Source: Mesorhizobium sp. WSM4313 (GTDB lineage Bacteria; Pseudomonadota; Alphaproteobacteria; Rhizobiales; Rhizobiaceae). From it: a DNA stretch of 64,000 nt. The position numbers were made by a program, and so were the translations under genes. Positions within the stretch are counted from its first letter, which is position 1. Every line of letters starts with the position of its first letter. Below, one piece after another: positions 1-7,948 of this stretch. The stretch is taken from the NCBI RefSeq assembly GCF_002294725.1, contig NZ_NSFT01000005.1, positions 124,001-188,000 on the forward strand, in the 5' to 3' direction. Below the pieces are notes generated by a model. The model worked only from the letters and a program-made list of their open reading frames with translations, did no database searches and was not told where the DNA came from.

Positions 1-46
1 TCTCGACGCTGCCGTTCGGCTGGCTGCGTCCACGCCATCGATGCTG

Positions 47-2188
47 CTATCTGATCCCGTCAGAGCCGCCGGTGCTGCCAGTATCAGTGCCGCCGGAATC
101 AGTGCTGCCGGTGCTGCCGGAGTCAGTGCTGCCGGTGCTTCCAGTGTCGGTGCTGCCGGAGTCAGTGCTGCCGGTGCTGCCAGTGTCGGTGCTGCCGGAG
201 TCGGTGCTGCCGGAGTCGGTGCTGCCGGTGCTGTCACCGTCGGTGCTGCCGCTGTCAGATCCGCTGCCGCGGGGCTCGGGGTGATCGCCGCCATTGCCAC
301 GCCAAGATGCCGATCCGGTGCCGTTCGGTATGCGCTTGGCCGGTATCTTGGTGACCGGTGGCGGCGCTTTTGGCGCGGGGGTACGGACCACCTTTATCTT
401 CGTGACCACTTTGGTCACCACCTTGGGCTTGCACACCGGGACCGTCTTTTCGCTTCGCTTGGGCGAGAGACCGAGAATGGCCATCGAATAAGCCTCCTGC
501 CGGTCGATGCCGGCTCGGAGGAAAGCCAAGGCGCGGGCCGGGTCGGCGGGCACGCCGTTGCGGCCTTCCTTGAAAATCATCGCAAGGTCCTTGGTGGCAT
601 CGACATGCCCCATCGCCGCCGCCTGGAGCAGCAGGTCCAGTCCCTTGCCGGTGTCGCGCTGGACGCCGACACCGTCGAACAAAGCGCGCCCCAAGGCAGT
701 CATGCCGTAGGGATCTCCCTTGTCCGACGCCTGCGCATAGAGGCTGTTGGCTTTGGTCAAATCCGGAGCCGCGCTCATTCCGGATGCGGCGATGTAGCCG
801 AGCTCGTACACGGCACGGACGTGCCCCTTATCGGCCGCCTCCTGGATCACGTTCCTGGCTTCGTCGATCCGGCCCGACGCCAGCAGTGCCCGCCCCAACT
901 CGTAGCGGAAGCGCGCAATGTCAGGATAGGACTTCACCGCCGCCTCGCAGGCTTCGACAGCTCCGCCGCCGATCTCGTTCGGCAAGCGGCCCGAGACAAC
1001 GCCCTGCAGGTCGAGCGGCTCGCCGGCGGCTTGGTCGCAAGGGTCGACGCTCGGCGAGAGTTGCATCGTCGACCGCTTCGCGGCGCTGCCCGCGCGGATA
1101 TCGAAGCCGACTTCGACGGGCGCGACCGAACCGATCTGCGGCTCGTAGCGCAGTTTGTCGACCTCGGCGGCCGTCAGGCTCGATTGCGGCGAAAGGACAC
1201 GGTCGGGCAGGGACAGTGTGCCGGCCGCCGGGTAGCTCGCAAGCTTAAGGCTGATAGAGGCATCCTTGGCCGGAAGCTCCAGTTTCAGCGGAACCGGACC
1301 GACGCCGAGCGGGACGCGGATGTCGCGACGTCCAATCGCTTCGGCGGCGTCGGCGACCTGGATTCCGCGTTCCGCCGTCTGCTGGCCCTGCTCGGCGTCC
1401 AACGGCGGCGCCGGTTGCTCCGCCCCGCGCATCAGCACGACGTCGTCGATCAGCGAGGAGTTCTCCCACGGAACCTGCTTGCCGTTGGTGGCCTTGACCA
1501 CGTCGCGGCGGACGGCCGCCATCACCGAGCGTATCTCCTGGTCCGGCGCCAGCGCACGGCGGGAGAAGGACGACGAAAACGGGCTGAGGTCGCCGGACCC
1601 GTCATAGGCGACCGCCCCCGGCTCGGTGGCAAAGGCAATCAGCGTGTTCTGCGAGCCTGTCACCTGCGCAAGGCCGCTGCCGCCGGCGACGATCAACTGG
1701 TCGCGTAGCCAATAGTCCTTGCGCGGGAAAGGATCGTTGCGACAGGCGTCGAGGATGATCATCTGGACCTTCGATCTCGAGCGCAGCTGCCGCAATATGT
1801 CGTCGACCTTGATGGCCTGGACCTCCATGTCGGCCGCATCTTTCAGCGACGCATCGACCGGAATCAGGAAATTCTCTCCGCCGATCTGGAAGCCGTGCCC
1901 CGAATAATAGACGACCGCCAGATCGGCGCCGTCCGCCGCCGCCAGATAGTTGCGGAACCGCTCTTCGAACTGAAGCTTGGTCAGGTCCTTGGCGGCGAAC
2001 ACCTCGAAGCCGGCCAGCCGGAATGTCCTCGACACGTTTTCTGCGTCCTTGTCCGGATTCTTGAGCGCCGGGATTTCGCGGTATTGCGAATTGCCGACCA
2101 CAAGGGCAACCCTTCGCTCGGCATGCGCTTGAAACGTCGTGAGACCCACGAGGATCAAGAGTGCAATCAGCGCGCAGCATCGCAGCAT
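47..2188 (-). CDS. Secreted caspase-like (peptidase C14) protein with Sel1-like repeats
   Basis: A 713-residue protein beginning with a signal peptide (about residues 1-23, ending AHA). Residues 25-250 form a caspase/metacaspase fold with the catalytic dyad visible as SGHG (His98) and DACRN (Cys149). A middle region carries Sel1-like helical repeats (about 420-560, several ELG...A.G units), which usually mediate protein contacts. The C-terminus after about residue 600 is a low-complexity Ser/Gly/Thr/Asp tail built of SGSTD/TGSTG units. Family knowledge: bacterial caspase-like proteins are Cys proteases cutting after Arg/Lys, with mostly unknown targets. Export is inferred from the signal peptide. 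It is monocistronic, with RpoH upstream on the same strand. The fold is well supported; the biological role is unknown. Confidence 0.88.
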   Translation of the reverse strand: MLRCCALIALLILVGLTTFQAHAERRVALVVGNSQYREIPALKNPDKDAENVSRTFRLAGFEVFAAKDLTKLQFEERFRNYLAAADGADLAVVYYSGHGFQIGGENFLIPVDASLKDAADMEVQAIKVDDILRQLRSRSKVQMIILDACRNDPFPRKDYWLRDQLIVAGGSGLAQVTGSQNTLIAFATEPGAVAYDGSGDLSPFSSSFSRRALAPDQEIRSVMAAVRRDVVKATNGKQVPWENSSLIDDVVLMRGAEQPAPPLDAEQGQQTAERGIQVADAAEAIGRRDIRVPLGVGPVPLKLELPAKDASISLKLASYPAAGTLSLPDRVLSPQSSLTAAEVDKLRYEPQIGSVAPVEVGFDIRAGSAAKRSTMQLSPSVDPCDQAAGEPLDLQGVVSGRLPNEIGGGAVEACEAAVKSYPDIARFRYELGRALLASGRIDEARNVIQEAADKGHVRAVYELGYIAASGMSAAPDLTKANSLYAQASDKGDPYGMTALGRALFDGVGVQRDTGKGLDLLLQAAAMGHVDATKDLAMIFKEGRNGVPADPARALAFLRAGIDRQEAYSMAILGLSPKRSEKTVPVCKPKVVTKVVTKIKVVRTPAPKAPPPVTKIPAKRIPNGTGSASWRGNGGDHPEPRGSGSDSGSTDGDSTGSTDSGSTDSGSTDTGSTGSTDSGSTDTGSTGSTDSGSTGSTDSGGTDTGSTGGSDGIR
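62..250 (-). repeat. Imperfect tandem repeat encoding the Ser/Gly/Thr/Asp tail
   Basis: On the plus strand this reads as repeated GTGCTGCCGG / AGTGTCGG / AGTCAGTGCTG units in a multiple-of-three period, so copy changes keep the reading frame. It encodes alternating TDSGS, TDTGS and TGS peptides at the end of the caspase-like protein. Such in-frame arrays commonly vary in copy number between strains by slippage. Confidence 0.8.
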
Positions 2189-2351
2189 GGCAAATCCCCC
2201 ATGTGGTGTGATCTGGAGGAGTCAAAAAGCCGATTGCGGCGCAACAGTCTGTTAAAGAGCTCACAATCCTAGTTATTACCGAGGAAAAATGGCCCCGATG
2301 ACGGCGTGCTCTAATTAAGTTCTTAATCTTTGAGCTTGGCCCGGACTAGCT

Positions 2352-3215
2352 TCAGGCGGCTTCCGCCAGGAATTCAGGATTTTGCTTCACCAGCGCCAGC
2401 TTCAGCTTTTCCATGGCGCGCGCCTCGATCTGGCGGACGCGCTCCTTGGAGATGCCGAGCTGTTCGCCAAGCGATTCCAGCGTGGCGCCGTCATCGCTCA
2501 GCCTGCGCTCCTCGATGATGCGGAGCTCCCGGGCATTGAGCGCGCCGAGCGCGCTCCGCAGCCAGATAGCGCGGCGCTGGACGTCGATCCTCTCGCCGAC
2601 GATTTCGTCGGGAAGCGGATCTTCGGAAACCAGGAAATCCATCCGCTCGGCGGCGCCGTTCTCGTCGGCCAAAGGCGCGTTGAGCGAGCTGTCGGGGGAA
2701 GACAGGCGCGAATCCATCATCGCCACGTCGGCCTCCGGCACACCCAGCGCCGCCGAGACCTCGCGGTAGAGCGAGGCATTGGAGAGCGGCTCGGCGCCGT
2801 TGGCGAGGCGCGCGCGCAGACGCCTGAGATTGAAGAACAGCGCCTTCTGCGCGGAACTGGTGCCGCCGCGCACAATCGACCAGTTGCGCAGGATGTAATC
2901 CTGCATCGAGGCGCGGATCCACCAGGTGGCATAGGTTGAGAAGCGTACTTCGCGCGCGGGTTCGAAACGGGCGGCCGCCTCCAGCAGGCCGACATGGCCC
3001 TCCTGAATCAGATCGCCGAGCGGCAGGCCGTAATGGCGGAATTTCGAGGCCATGGAGATCACAAGGCGCATATGGGCGACAGTGATCCTGTGCAGCGCGT
3101 GCTGGTCGTTCTCTTCCTTCCAACGAAGCGCAAGGACATGCTCCTCGTCGCGCTCGAGGTATGGAGCCTTCATTGCCGCCCGGACCAATGTCCGTCCTGC
3201 CGCGTCTTCGATCAT
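2352..3215 (-). CDS. rpoH: RNA polymerase sigma-32 family factor (RpoH2-like)
   Basis: A 287-residue sigma-70-family factor. Region 2 is clear (GLPLGDLIQEGHVGLLEAA, FSTYATWWIRASMQDY), and the RpoH box QKALFFNLR, diagnostic of heat-shock sigma factors, lies between regions 2 and 3. The C-terminal region 4 helix-turn-helix reads TLESLGEQLGISKERVRQIEAR. The start was set at the ATG ending at 3215 because AGGAG lies 5 bases upstream and the length then matches the family; the reading frame is open a further 93 codons upstream without support. It would direct polymerase to stress promoters; rhizobia typically carry two RpoH paralogues, and this one's setting next to the PHB/CarD region suggests RpoH2. 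The paralogue number is an inference. Confidence 0.93.
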   Translation of the reverse strand: MIEDAAGRTLVRAAMKAPYLERDEEHVLALRWKEENDQHALHRITVAHMRLVISMASKFRHYGLPLGDLIQEGHVGLLEAAARFEPAREVRFSTYATWWIRASMQDYILRNWSIVRGGTSSAQKALFFNLRRLRARLANGAEPLSNASLYREVSAALGVPEADVAMMDSRLSSPDSSLNAPLADENGAAERMDFLVSEDPLPDEIVGERIDVQRRAIWLRSALGALNARELRIIEERRLSDDGATLESLGEQLGISKERVRQIEARAMEKLKLALVKQNPEFLAEAA

Positions 3216-3518
3216 GCCGGCTCCTTTTGCGACGATTGCGCGTATGGCGGTTGAAAAGATGCCGCCGCGCCCTACAACAGCCATGCAACGTGTCAGGCGC
3301 ATGGATGGTTCCGCCGCCCGAGGGGGTAGATGGTGCCGACGGAAGCATTCTGTTATCTGCCGGGAAAGCCTTCTGGTGAATTCTCGGCGGTTTAGAGAAT
3401 CAGATTTCTGGCAGAGCCGATTTTTGAAATCTGGTTCCTTATTTTGCAGCCTTCTATCTGCCAGTTTCCGGCTCGCACAGTCGCGCCGGGACACCGGTCA
3501 AAACGGGATCACAGAAAA
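3216..3518. promoter_or_regulatory. Divergent intergenic region between rpoH and the ABC binding protein
   Basis: This 303-base gap has no convincing gene. Two perfect 8-base inverted repeats are present: CAGATTTC (3401-3408) with GAAATCTG (3426-3433), and CTGGCAGA (3408-3415) with TCTGCCAG (3457-3464). They sit just upstream of the ABC importer and are candidate binding sites for its regulator. The rpoH side holds the AGGAG ribosome-binding site. No clear -35/-10 pair was assigned. Confidence 0.35.
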
Positions 3519-4292
3519 ATGAAATGGCTCAAACCGCTTCTTCTCGCCGGAACGCTGCAGGTTCTGGCGATCACCGCCGGCTATGCCGGCGCCAATCTCG
3601 ACCAGATCAAGCAGGCCGGGGTGCTCAAGGTAGGCACTGAGGGCACCTATGCGCCCTTCACCTATCACGATGAGTCCAACGCGCTGGTCGGCTTCGACGT
3701 CGAGATCGCCAAGGCCATCGGCGACAAGCTCGGCGTCAAGGTTCAGTTCCTTGAAGGCAAGTGGGACGGCCTGATCGCCGGCCTCGACGCCAATCGCTAC
3801 GACGCCGTCATCAACGAAGTCGGTATCACCGATGCGCGCAAGGCCAAGTATGATTTCTCCGATCCCTACATCGCCTCGAAGGCGGTGCTGATCGTGCGTG
3901 GCGACAACACCGATATCAAGACCTTCGCCGATCTCAAGGGCAAGAAGTCGGCGCAGTCGCTGACCTCCAATTTCGGCAAGCTCGCCGAGAAGAACGGCGC
4001 CGAGCTCGTCGGCACCGACGGGTTCGACCAGTCGATCCAGCTTCTGCTCACCGGCCGCGCCGACGCCACGATCAATGACAGCCTGTCCTTCCTCGATTTC
4101 AAGAAGCACAAGCCGGACGCCAATGTGAAGATCGCGGCGCAGGAAGAGAATGCCGATTATTCCGGCGTCATCGTGCGCAAGGGCGATCCGGAGCTGGTCG
4201 CGGCCATCAACAAGGCGCTGGCCGACATCAAGGCCGACGGCACCTACCAGAAGATCGCCGACAAGTATTTCGGCCAGGACGTTTCGAAGTAA
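3519..4292 (+). CDS. Cystine/polar amino-acid ABC transporter substrate-binding protein
   Basis: A 257-residue periplasmic binding protein (SBP_bac_3 family). Residues 1-25 form a signal peptide (MKWLKPLLLAGTLQ... ending YAGA). The mature part shows the family landmarks VLKVGTEGTYAPFTYHD, GFDVEIAKAIG, KWDGLIAGLDANRYDAVINEV, YDFSDPY and FADLKGKK; the order and wording closely resemble the FliY/TcyJ cystine binders. It heads an importer operon with the permease and ATPase just downstream. The start chosen is the internal ATG that gives a signal peptide; the frame extends 25 codons upstream without a ribosome-binding site. Cystine is the best guess for the ligand, but other polar amino acids are possible. 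Confidence 0.85.
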   Translation: MKWLKPLLLAGTLQVLAITAGYAGANLDQIKQAGVLKVGTEGTYAPFTYHDESNALVGFDVEIAKAIGDKLGVKVQFLEGKWDGLIAGLDANRYDAVINEVGITDARKAKYDFSDPYIASKAVLIVRGDNTDIKTFADLKGKKSAQSLTSNFGKLAEKNGAELVGTDGFDQSIQLLLTGRADATINDSLSFLDFKKHKPDANVKIAAQEENADYSGVIVRKGDPELVAAINKALADIKADGTYQKIADKYFGQDVSK

Positions 4293-4320
4293 GGCAATCG
4301 TCTCCTTGCTCGGATACCGG

Positions 4321-4349
4321 CGGGCCGTCTTCGACGGCCCGCTGTTTTT
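4321..4349 (+). terminator. Intrinsic terminator/attenuator after the binding-protein gene
   Basis: A perfect 9-base stem CGGGCCGTC / GACGGCCCG with a TTC loop is followed by CTGTTTTT. It separates the binding-protein gene from the permease, so it probably lowers transcription of permease and ATPase relative to the binding protein. A diverged second copy of the 3' half (GACGGCCCGCCGGTTTTTGCATGA) follows at about 4376-4400. Confidence 0.75.
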
Positions 4350-4452
4350 GCACGACATTCATCGGGGTCGTCTTTGACGGCCCGCCGGTTTTTGCATGAT
4401 AGTCGGTCCATACGGGGGACGCGCCGCCGTATCTGGAAGGGAGAAGCGCTTC

Positions 4453-5133
4453 GTGCCGCACTGGCTGCAATTGATGCTGGAATCGTTGCCGACGCTGTTG
4501 TGGGCGGCGCTGATCTTCACCGTGCCGCTGACGCTCCTGTCCTTCGCGCTTGGGCTCATCGCCGGACTGGTGACGGCGCTGATCCGGCTGTTCGGCCCGA
4601 AGCCGCTGGTCGCGCTGGTGCGCTTCTATGTCTGGATCTTTCGCGGCACGCCGCTGCTCGTGCAGTTGTTCCTGATCTTCTACGGCCTGCCGTCGGTCGG
4701 CATTCTGCTCGATGCCTTTCCCGCCGCGCTGATCGGCTTCACGCTCAACATCGGCGCCTATACGTCTGAGATCATCCGGGCCGTCATCGGCTCGGTGCCG
4801 AAGGGGCAATGGGAAGCTTCCTATTCGATCGGCATGACCTGGAGCCAGGCGATGCGGCGCACCATCCTGCCACAGGCGGGCCGCGTTGCCGTGCCGCCGC
4901 TTTCCAACACCTTCATCTCGCTGGTCAAGGATACCTCGCTGGCGGCGGCGATCACGGTGCCCGAGATGTTCCAGGCCGCGCAGCGCATCGTCGCCACCAC
5001 CTATGAGCCGCTGATCCTCTATGTCGAGGCGGCCGCGCTCTATCTCGCGTTGAGCTCGGTTCTGTCGGCGCTGCAGGCGCGGCTGGAAGTGCGGCTAAAC
5101 CGCTATGGCGGGTTCCTGGAGGCCAACGCATGA
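4453..5133 (+). CDS. Amino-acid ABC transporter permease
   Basis: About 226 residues with several hydrophobic helices and the inner-membrane component EAA loop (EASYSIGMTWSQAMRRTILPQA), which contacts the ATPase. It belongs to the His/Glu/Gln/cystine (HisM-type) permease family and probably acts as a homodimer because only one permease gene is present. The GTG at 4453 was chosen because GGAAGGGAG lies about 10-12 bases upstream and family members start near PHWLQLM; an ATG at 4396 in the same frame would add 19 residues but falls inside the duplicated terminator sequence. The 3' end overlaps the ATPase start by four bases (ATGA), indicating translational coupling. Confidence 0.87.
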   Translation: MPHWLQLMLESLPTLLWAALIFTVPLTLLSFALGLIAGLVTALIRLFGPKPLVALVRFYVWIFRGTPLLVQLFLIFYGLPSVGILLDAFPAALIGFTLNIGAYTSEIIRAVIGSVPKGQWEASYSIGMTWSQAMRRTILPQAGRVAVPPLSNTFISLVKDTSLAAAITVPEMFQAAQRIVATTYEPLILYVEAAALYLALSSVLSALQARLEVRLNRYGGFLEANA

Positions 5134-5906
5134 TCGGCCTCAGCAACATCGAAAAGCGCTTCGGCGACAATCTTGTGCTGAAGGGCGTGACCGTCACCCT
5201 CGACGAGGGCAGCGTGACTGCGCTGGTCGGCCCTTCCGGCGGCGGCAAAAGCACGCTCTTACGCTGCATCAACCTGTTGGAAATCCCGACGTCCGGGTCC
5301 CTGCGCATCGGCGACGAGACGCTTGCGTTCCATCCGGGTGGCAAGGTGCCGGCCAAGGATATCCAGCGCATCCGCCTGCAGACCGGCATGGTGTTCCAGA
5401 ATTTTCAGCTTTTCCCGCATCGCACAGCGATCGAGAATGTCATGGAAGGACTGGTGACGGTGCTGAAATGGCCTGAGCCAAGGGCGCGCGAGCGGGCGAT
5501 GGCGCTGCTCGAAAAGGTCGGCATGGCGGAAAAGGCCGACGCCTGGCCGGCGACTCTGTCCGGCGGCCAGCAGCAGCGCGTGGCGATCGCCCGGGCGCTG
5601 GCGCCGTCGCCGCGCGTGCTGCTCTGCGACGAACCGACCTCTGCGCTCGATCCGGAACTGGCGCAGGAGGTAGTAGACGTGCTCGGACAGCTCGCACGCG
5701 AAGGCACGACCATGGTGATGGCCACGCATGATCTCAGGCTCGCCTCCAAGATCGCGCAGGAGGTGGTGTTCCTGGACGCCGGCGTCATCGTCGAGAAAGG
5801 CCCGGCTTCGGTCGTGTTCGACAATCCGGAGCGCGCGCGCACCAAGCGCTTCATCGCCTCGCTCAGGCAAGAGGAGGCGCAGAAGGAAGCCGGCAGCGGG
5901 GTGTAG
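5130..5906 (+). CDS. Amino-acid ABC transporter ATP-binding protein
   Basis: A 258-residue ABC ATPase. Walker A is GPSGGGKST (residues 34-42), the signature is LSGGQQQR (143-150), Walker B is VLLCDEP (163-169) and the H-loop is ATHD. It belongs to the polar amino-acid uptake group (GlnQ/HisP/TcyN type). It overlaps the permease by four bases and completes a binding protein-permease-ATPase importer. It would energise uptake at the inner membrane. The specific amino acid cannot be read from the ATPase. Confidence 0.92.
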   Translation: MIGLSNIEKRFGDNLVLKGVTVTLDEGSVTALVGPSGGGKSTLLRCINLLEIPTSGSLRIGDETLAFHPGGKVPAKDIQRIRLQTGMVFQNFQLFPHRTAIENVMEGLVTVLKWPEPRARERAMALLEKVGMAEKADAWPATLSGGQQQRVAIARALAPSPRVLLCDEPTSALDPELAQEVVDVLGQLAREGTTMVMATHDLRLASKIAQEVVFLDAGVIVEKGPASVVFDNPERARTKRFIASLRQEEAQKEAGSGV

Positions 5907-5922
5907 AATTGGGTACCAGAAA

Positions 5923-5950
5923 CAAAAAACCCGGCGCGAGGCCGGGTTCT
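5923..5950 (-). terminator. Terminator between the ABC operon and carD
   Basis: ACCCGGC/GCCGGGT stem with a short GCGA-type loop, flanked on the plus strand by AAAAAA (5924-5929), which is a U-tract for minus-strand transcripts. It therefore best terminates carD, and may also act on the ABC operon since the genes converge here. Confidence 0.75.
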
Positions 5951-5974
5951 CCGTAAACTCAAAAGCGAAAAAGC

Positions 5975-6556
5975 TCAGGCAGCTTCTTCCTGCTCGGCTT
6001 CCTCGTTGTCGGCCTTGGCGCCGCGCTTCGGACCCTTGTTGAGGTTGACCTCGATGAGGCGCACCGCCTCGGTCTCCGACATGCGGTTCACCGCGGCGAT
6101 CTCGCGGGCCATGCGGTCGAGCGCGGCTTCGTAGAGCTGGCGCTCGGAATAGGACTGCTCCGGCTGGTTGTCGGCGCGGTAGAGGTCGCGCACAACTTCC
6201 GAGATCGAGATCAGGTCGCCCGAGTTGATCTTGGCGTCATATTCCTGGGCGCGGCGCGACCACATGGTGCGCTTGATGCGGGCGCGGCCCTGCACGACCT
6301 TCAGCGCGCGGTCGACATAATCCTCTTCCGACAGCTTGCGCATGCCGATCGAGGTCGCCTTGGCGACCGGCACCTTCAGCCGCATCTTGTCCTTCTGGAA
6401 ATCGATGACGAACAGTTCTAGCTTGTGACCCGCAACTTCCTGCTCGTCGATCGCCACGATCTGGCCGACGCCATGCGCCGGATAGACGATGAATTCGCCG
6501 GTCTTGAACCCGTGACGAGCCGCGTTGGACTTCTTCTGCGGGGTGATCGTTGCCAT
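5975..6556 (-). CDS. carD: CarD family transcriptional regulator
   Basis: A 193-residue protein with the CarD/CdnL/TRCF RNA-polymerase-interaction domain at the N-terminus (FKTGEFIVYPAHGVGQIVAI, about residues 17-75) and the helical C-terminal domain (RRAQEYDAKINSGDLISISEVVRDL). Family members bind the polymerase beta subunit and stabilise open complexes, particularly at rRNA and ribosomal-protein promoters. The C-terminus ends in an acidic Glu/Ala tail. It is monocistronic, with a terminator immediately downstream and a structured leader upstream. The identification is firm; its regulon is inferred from the family. Confidence 0.93.
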   Translation of the reverse strand: MATITPQKKSNAARHGFKTGEFIVYPAHGVGQIVAIDEQEVAGHKLELFVIDFQKDKMRLKVPVAKATSIGMRKLSEEDYVDRALKVVQGRARIKRTMWSRRAQEYDAKINSGDLISISEVVRDLYRADNQPEQSYSERQLYEAALDRMAREIAAVNRMSETEAVRLIEVNLNKGPKRGAKADNEEAEQEEAA

Positions 6557-6929
6557 TACGCCCTGAACTCCTTAAGTTGTGCAGCCGGCATCATGCCGGC
6601 TCGAACCCACGAGGTCGGCAAAGCCGACCGTTAGCCGCGCAACAGGATGAACCCACCGGAAAAGCCAAGGGCCGGCATATCGCACGAATGCGACCGCCTG
6701 CCCCAGATCGCTCTGGTCCGGATCTAAAAGCTCACCTTTCAGTGATTTGGGGCGTTAGCGCCATAAATCGACGTTGTGTCACCGGCATGTTTTGTTGATG
6801 TAACACAAAAAGTCGGAAGAATCAAGGTTTTGCTGCATTCGCTAACGCCAAGCGGCAGCGCTGCCCGTCAAGACAGCAATTGTATCGGTCCGGTTACGCC
6901 GCGTCATGCCGGTATTCCCGGCCGCTATA
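6557..6929. promoter_or_regulatory. carD upstream region with two strong hairpins
   Basis: A 373-base gap with no convincing gene. Reading away from carD it contains a 9-1-9 perfect palindrome AGCCGGCATCATGCCGGCT (6583-6601), then GGTCGGC/GCCGACC with an AAA loop (6613-6629). Both would lie in the 5' leader of a carD transcript if it starts further upstream. An inverted TTGTGT...ACACAA pair flanks about 6773-6807. Neither hairpin has a U-tract, so they are not simple terminators. Confidence 0.4.
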
Positions 6930-7268
6930 TCAATCGCCTTCGCCGGGCTCCGCCGAGAAATATTTCTCGAACTTGCCGGTCTCGCCGTCGAAGGTCTTGG
7001 CGTCCGCCGGCGGCTCCTTCTTGGCGGTGATATTGGGCCACTTCTCGGCGTATTCGGAATTGATCTGCAACCATTTGTCGAGGCCGCCCTCGGTGTCCGG
7101 CTTGATCGCGTCGGCCGGGCATTCGGGCTCGCAGACGCCGCAGTCGATGCACTCGTCAGGATGGATGACGAGCATGTTCTCGCCCTCGTAGAAACAGTCG
7201 ACCGGACAGACCTCGATGCAGTCCATATATTTGCATTTGATGCAATTGTCGGTCACGACATAGGTCAT
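6930..7268 (-). CDS. fdxA: Ferredoxin FdxA (7Fe type)
   Basis: A 112-residue ferredoxin with cysteines at residues 9, 12, 17, 21, 25, 40, 43, 46 and 50, the arrangement of seven-iron ferredoxins carrying one [3Fe-4S] and one [4Fe-4S] cluster (Azotobacter FdI type). The C-terminal extension after residue 57 is typical of the alphaproteobacterial FdxA group. It is a soluble electron carrier; the partner is not evident. The ATG at 7268 was chosen because the conserved N-terminus [10 protein letters not shown] begins there; the frame runs 22 codons further upstream. The next gene upstream on the same strand is an S4-domain protein. Confidence 0.95.
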   Translation of the reverse strand: MTYVVTDNCIKCKYMDCIEVCPVDCFYEGENMLVIHPDECIDCGVCEPECPADAIKPDTEGGLDKWLQINSEYAEKWPNITAKKEPPADAKTFDGETGKFEKYFSAEPGEGD

Positions 7269-7470
7269 TGCAGGCTCCGGAACGTCCCATTTTGCTGGGC
7301 TTTTCGGCTGAGGTAACGCCTTTGCCCGCCGCATGCAAGGGCAGGGATTGCAGGCGCAGCCGGTGTCGCGGAATGGAATTCCAGCCGGAAAGCTTCGGCC
7401 AAGTCCTCCAGCCCAACCGTTGCGCAGTTTTCCTGGAATTGCTGCAGCCGTGCCGCGGCCCGGCTATATC

Positions 7471-7857
7471 TCAGTCGTCGCCGAGCAGCCGGTCGGTCTG
7501 CCGCCGCTCGCGTTTGGTCGGGCGGCCGCTGCCGGCCTCGCGCAAGGCTGGAACGGCGTCCGGAACCGCCTCGCCTTTGGGTGCCGGCGCCGGCGACAGA
7601 TCCTCGTAAAGCAGCCGCGCCTCGTCGGCCGGGCCGCGCCTGGCGCCACAGTTCAGCACCTTCCAGACGAGGATACGGCGCTCGAGCATGATGGTGAGCA
7701 CGTCGCCGGGCTTGACCAGATCGGACGCCTGCGCTGCTTTGTCGCGATTGATGCGGACGCGTCCCGCGACGACGACCTTTGCCGCCAAGGACCGCGACTT
7801 CACCGCGCGCGAGAAGAACAGCCATTTGTCGATGCGCTGGCGGCCTTCTCCAACCAT
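7471..7857 (-). CDS. S4-domain RNA-binding protein (Hsp15-like)
   Basis: A 128-residue basic protein whose first 65 residues form an S4 RNA-binding fold (QRIDKWLFFSRAVKSRSLAAK, GRVRINRDKA, VKPGDVL). The C-terminal half is Pro/Arg-rich. It resembles heat-shock protein Hsp15 (HslR), which binds 50S subunits with stalled nascent chains in E. coli; that role here is inferred from the family. It lies downstream of the helicase on the same strand, separated by a palindromic element. An association of an S4 protein with this helicase is common in Rhizobiales. Confidence 0.85.
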   Translation of the reverse strand: MVGEGRQRIDKWLFFSRAVKSRSLAAKVVVAGRVRINRDKAAQASDLVKPGDVLTIMLERRILVWKVLNCGARRGPADEARLLYEDLSPAPAPKGEAVPDAVPALREAGSGRPTKRERRQTDRLLGDD

Positions 7858-7874
7858 CGCGGCTAGCTTTGGTG

Positions 7875-7944
7875 GAGCATGATCTTATCCGAAAACCGGT
7901 TCCCACTTTTCGCTGACGCGGTCCTTCGGTTCGAGATCATGCTC
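7875..7944. repeat. Palindromic element with GAGCATGATCT ends
   Basis: Perfect 11-base terminal inverted repeats GAGCATGATCT (7875-7885) and AGATCATGCTC (7934-7944) enclose CCGAAAACCGGTTCCCACTTTTCG-type sequence. Very similar short palindromes are scattered through rhizobial genomes. It lies between the helicase and S4 genes, which are on the same strand, so it would form a hairpin in a shared transcript. Confidence 0.7.
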
Positions 7945-7948
7945 GAGC

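Noticed and set aside
41..1708. Long plus-strand open frame opposite the caspase-like gene
   Set aside because: Its product is Ala/Gly/Arg-rich with no family resemblance; the minus strand encodes a clear caspase domain and signal peptide. It is an antisense shadow of GC-rich coding sequence.
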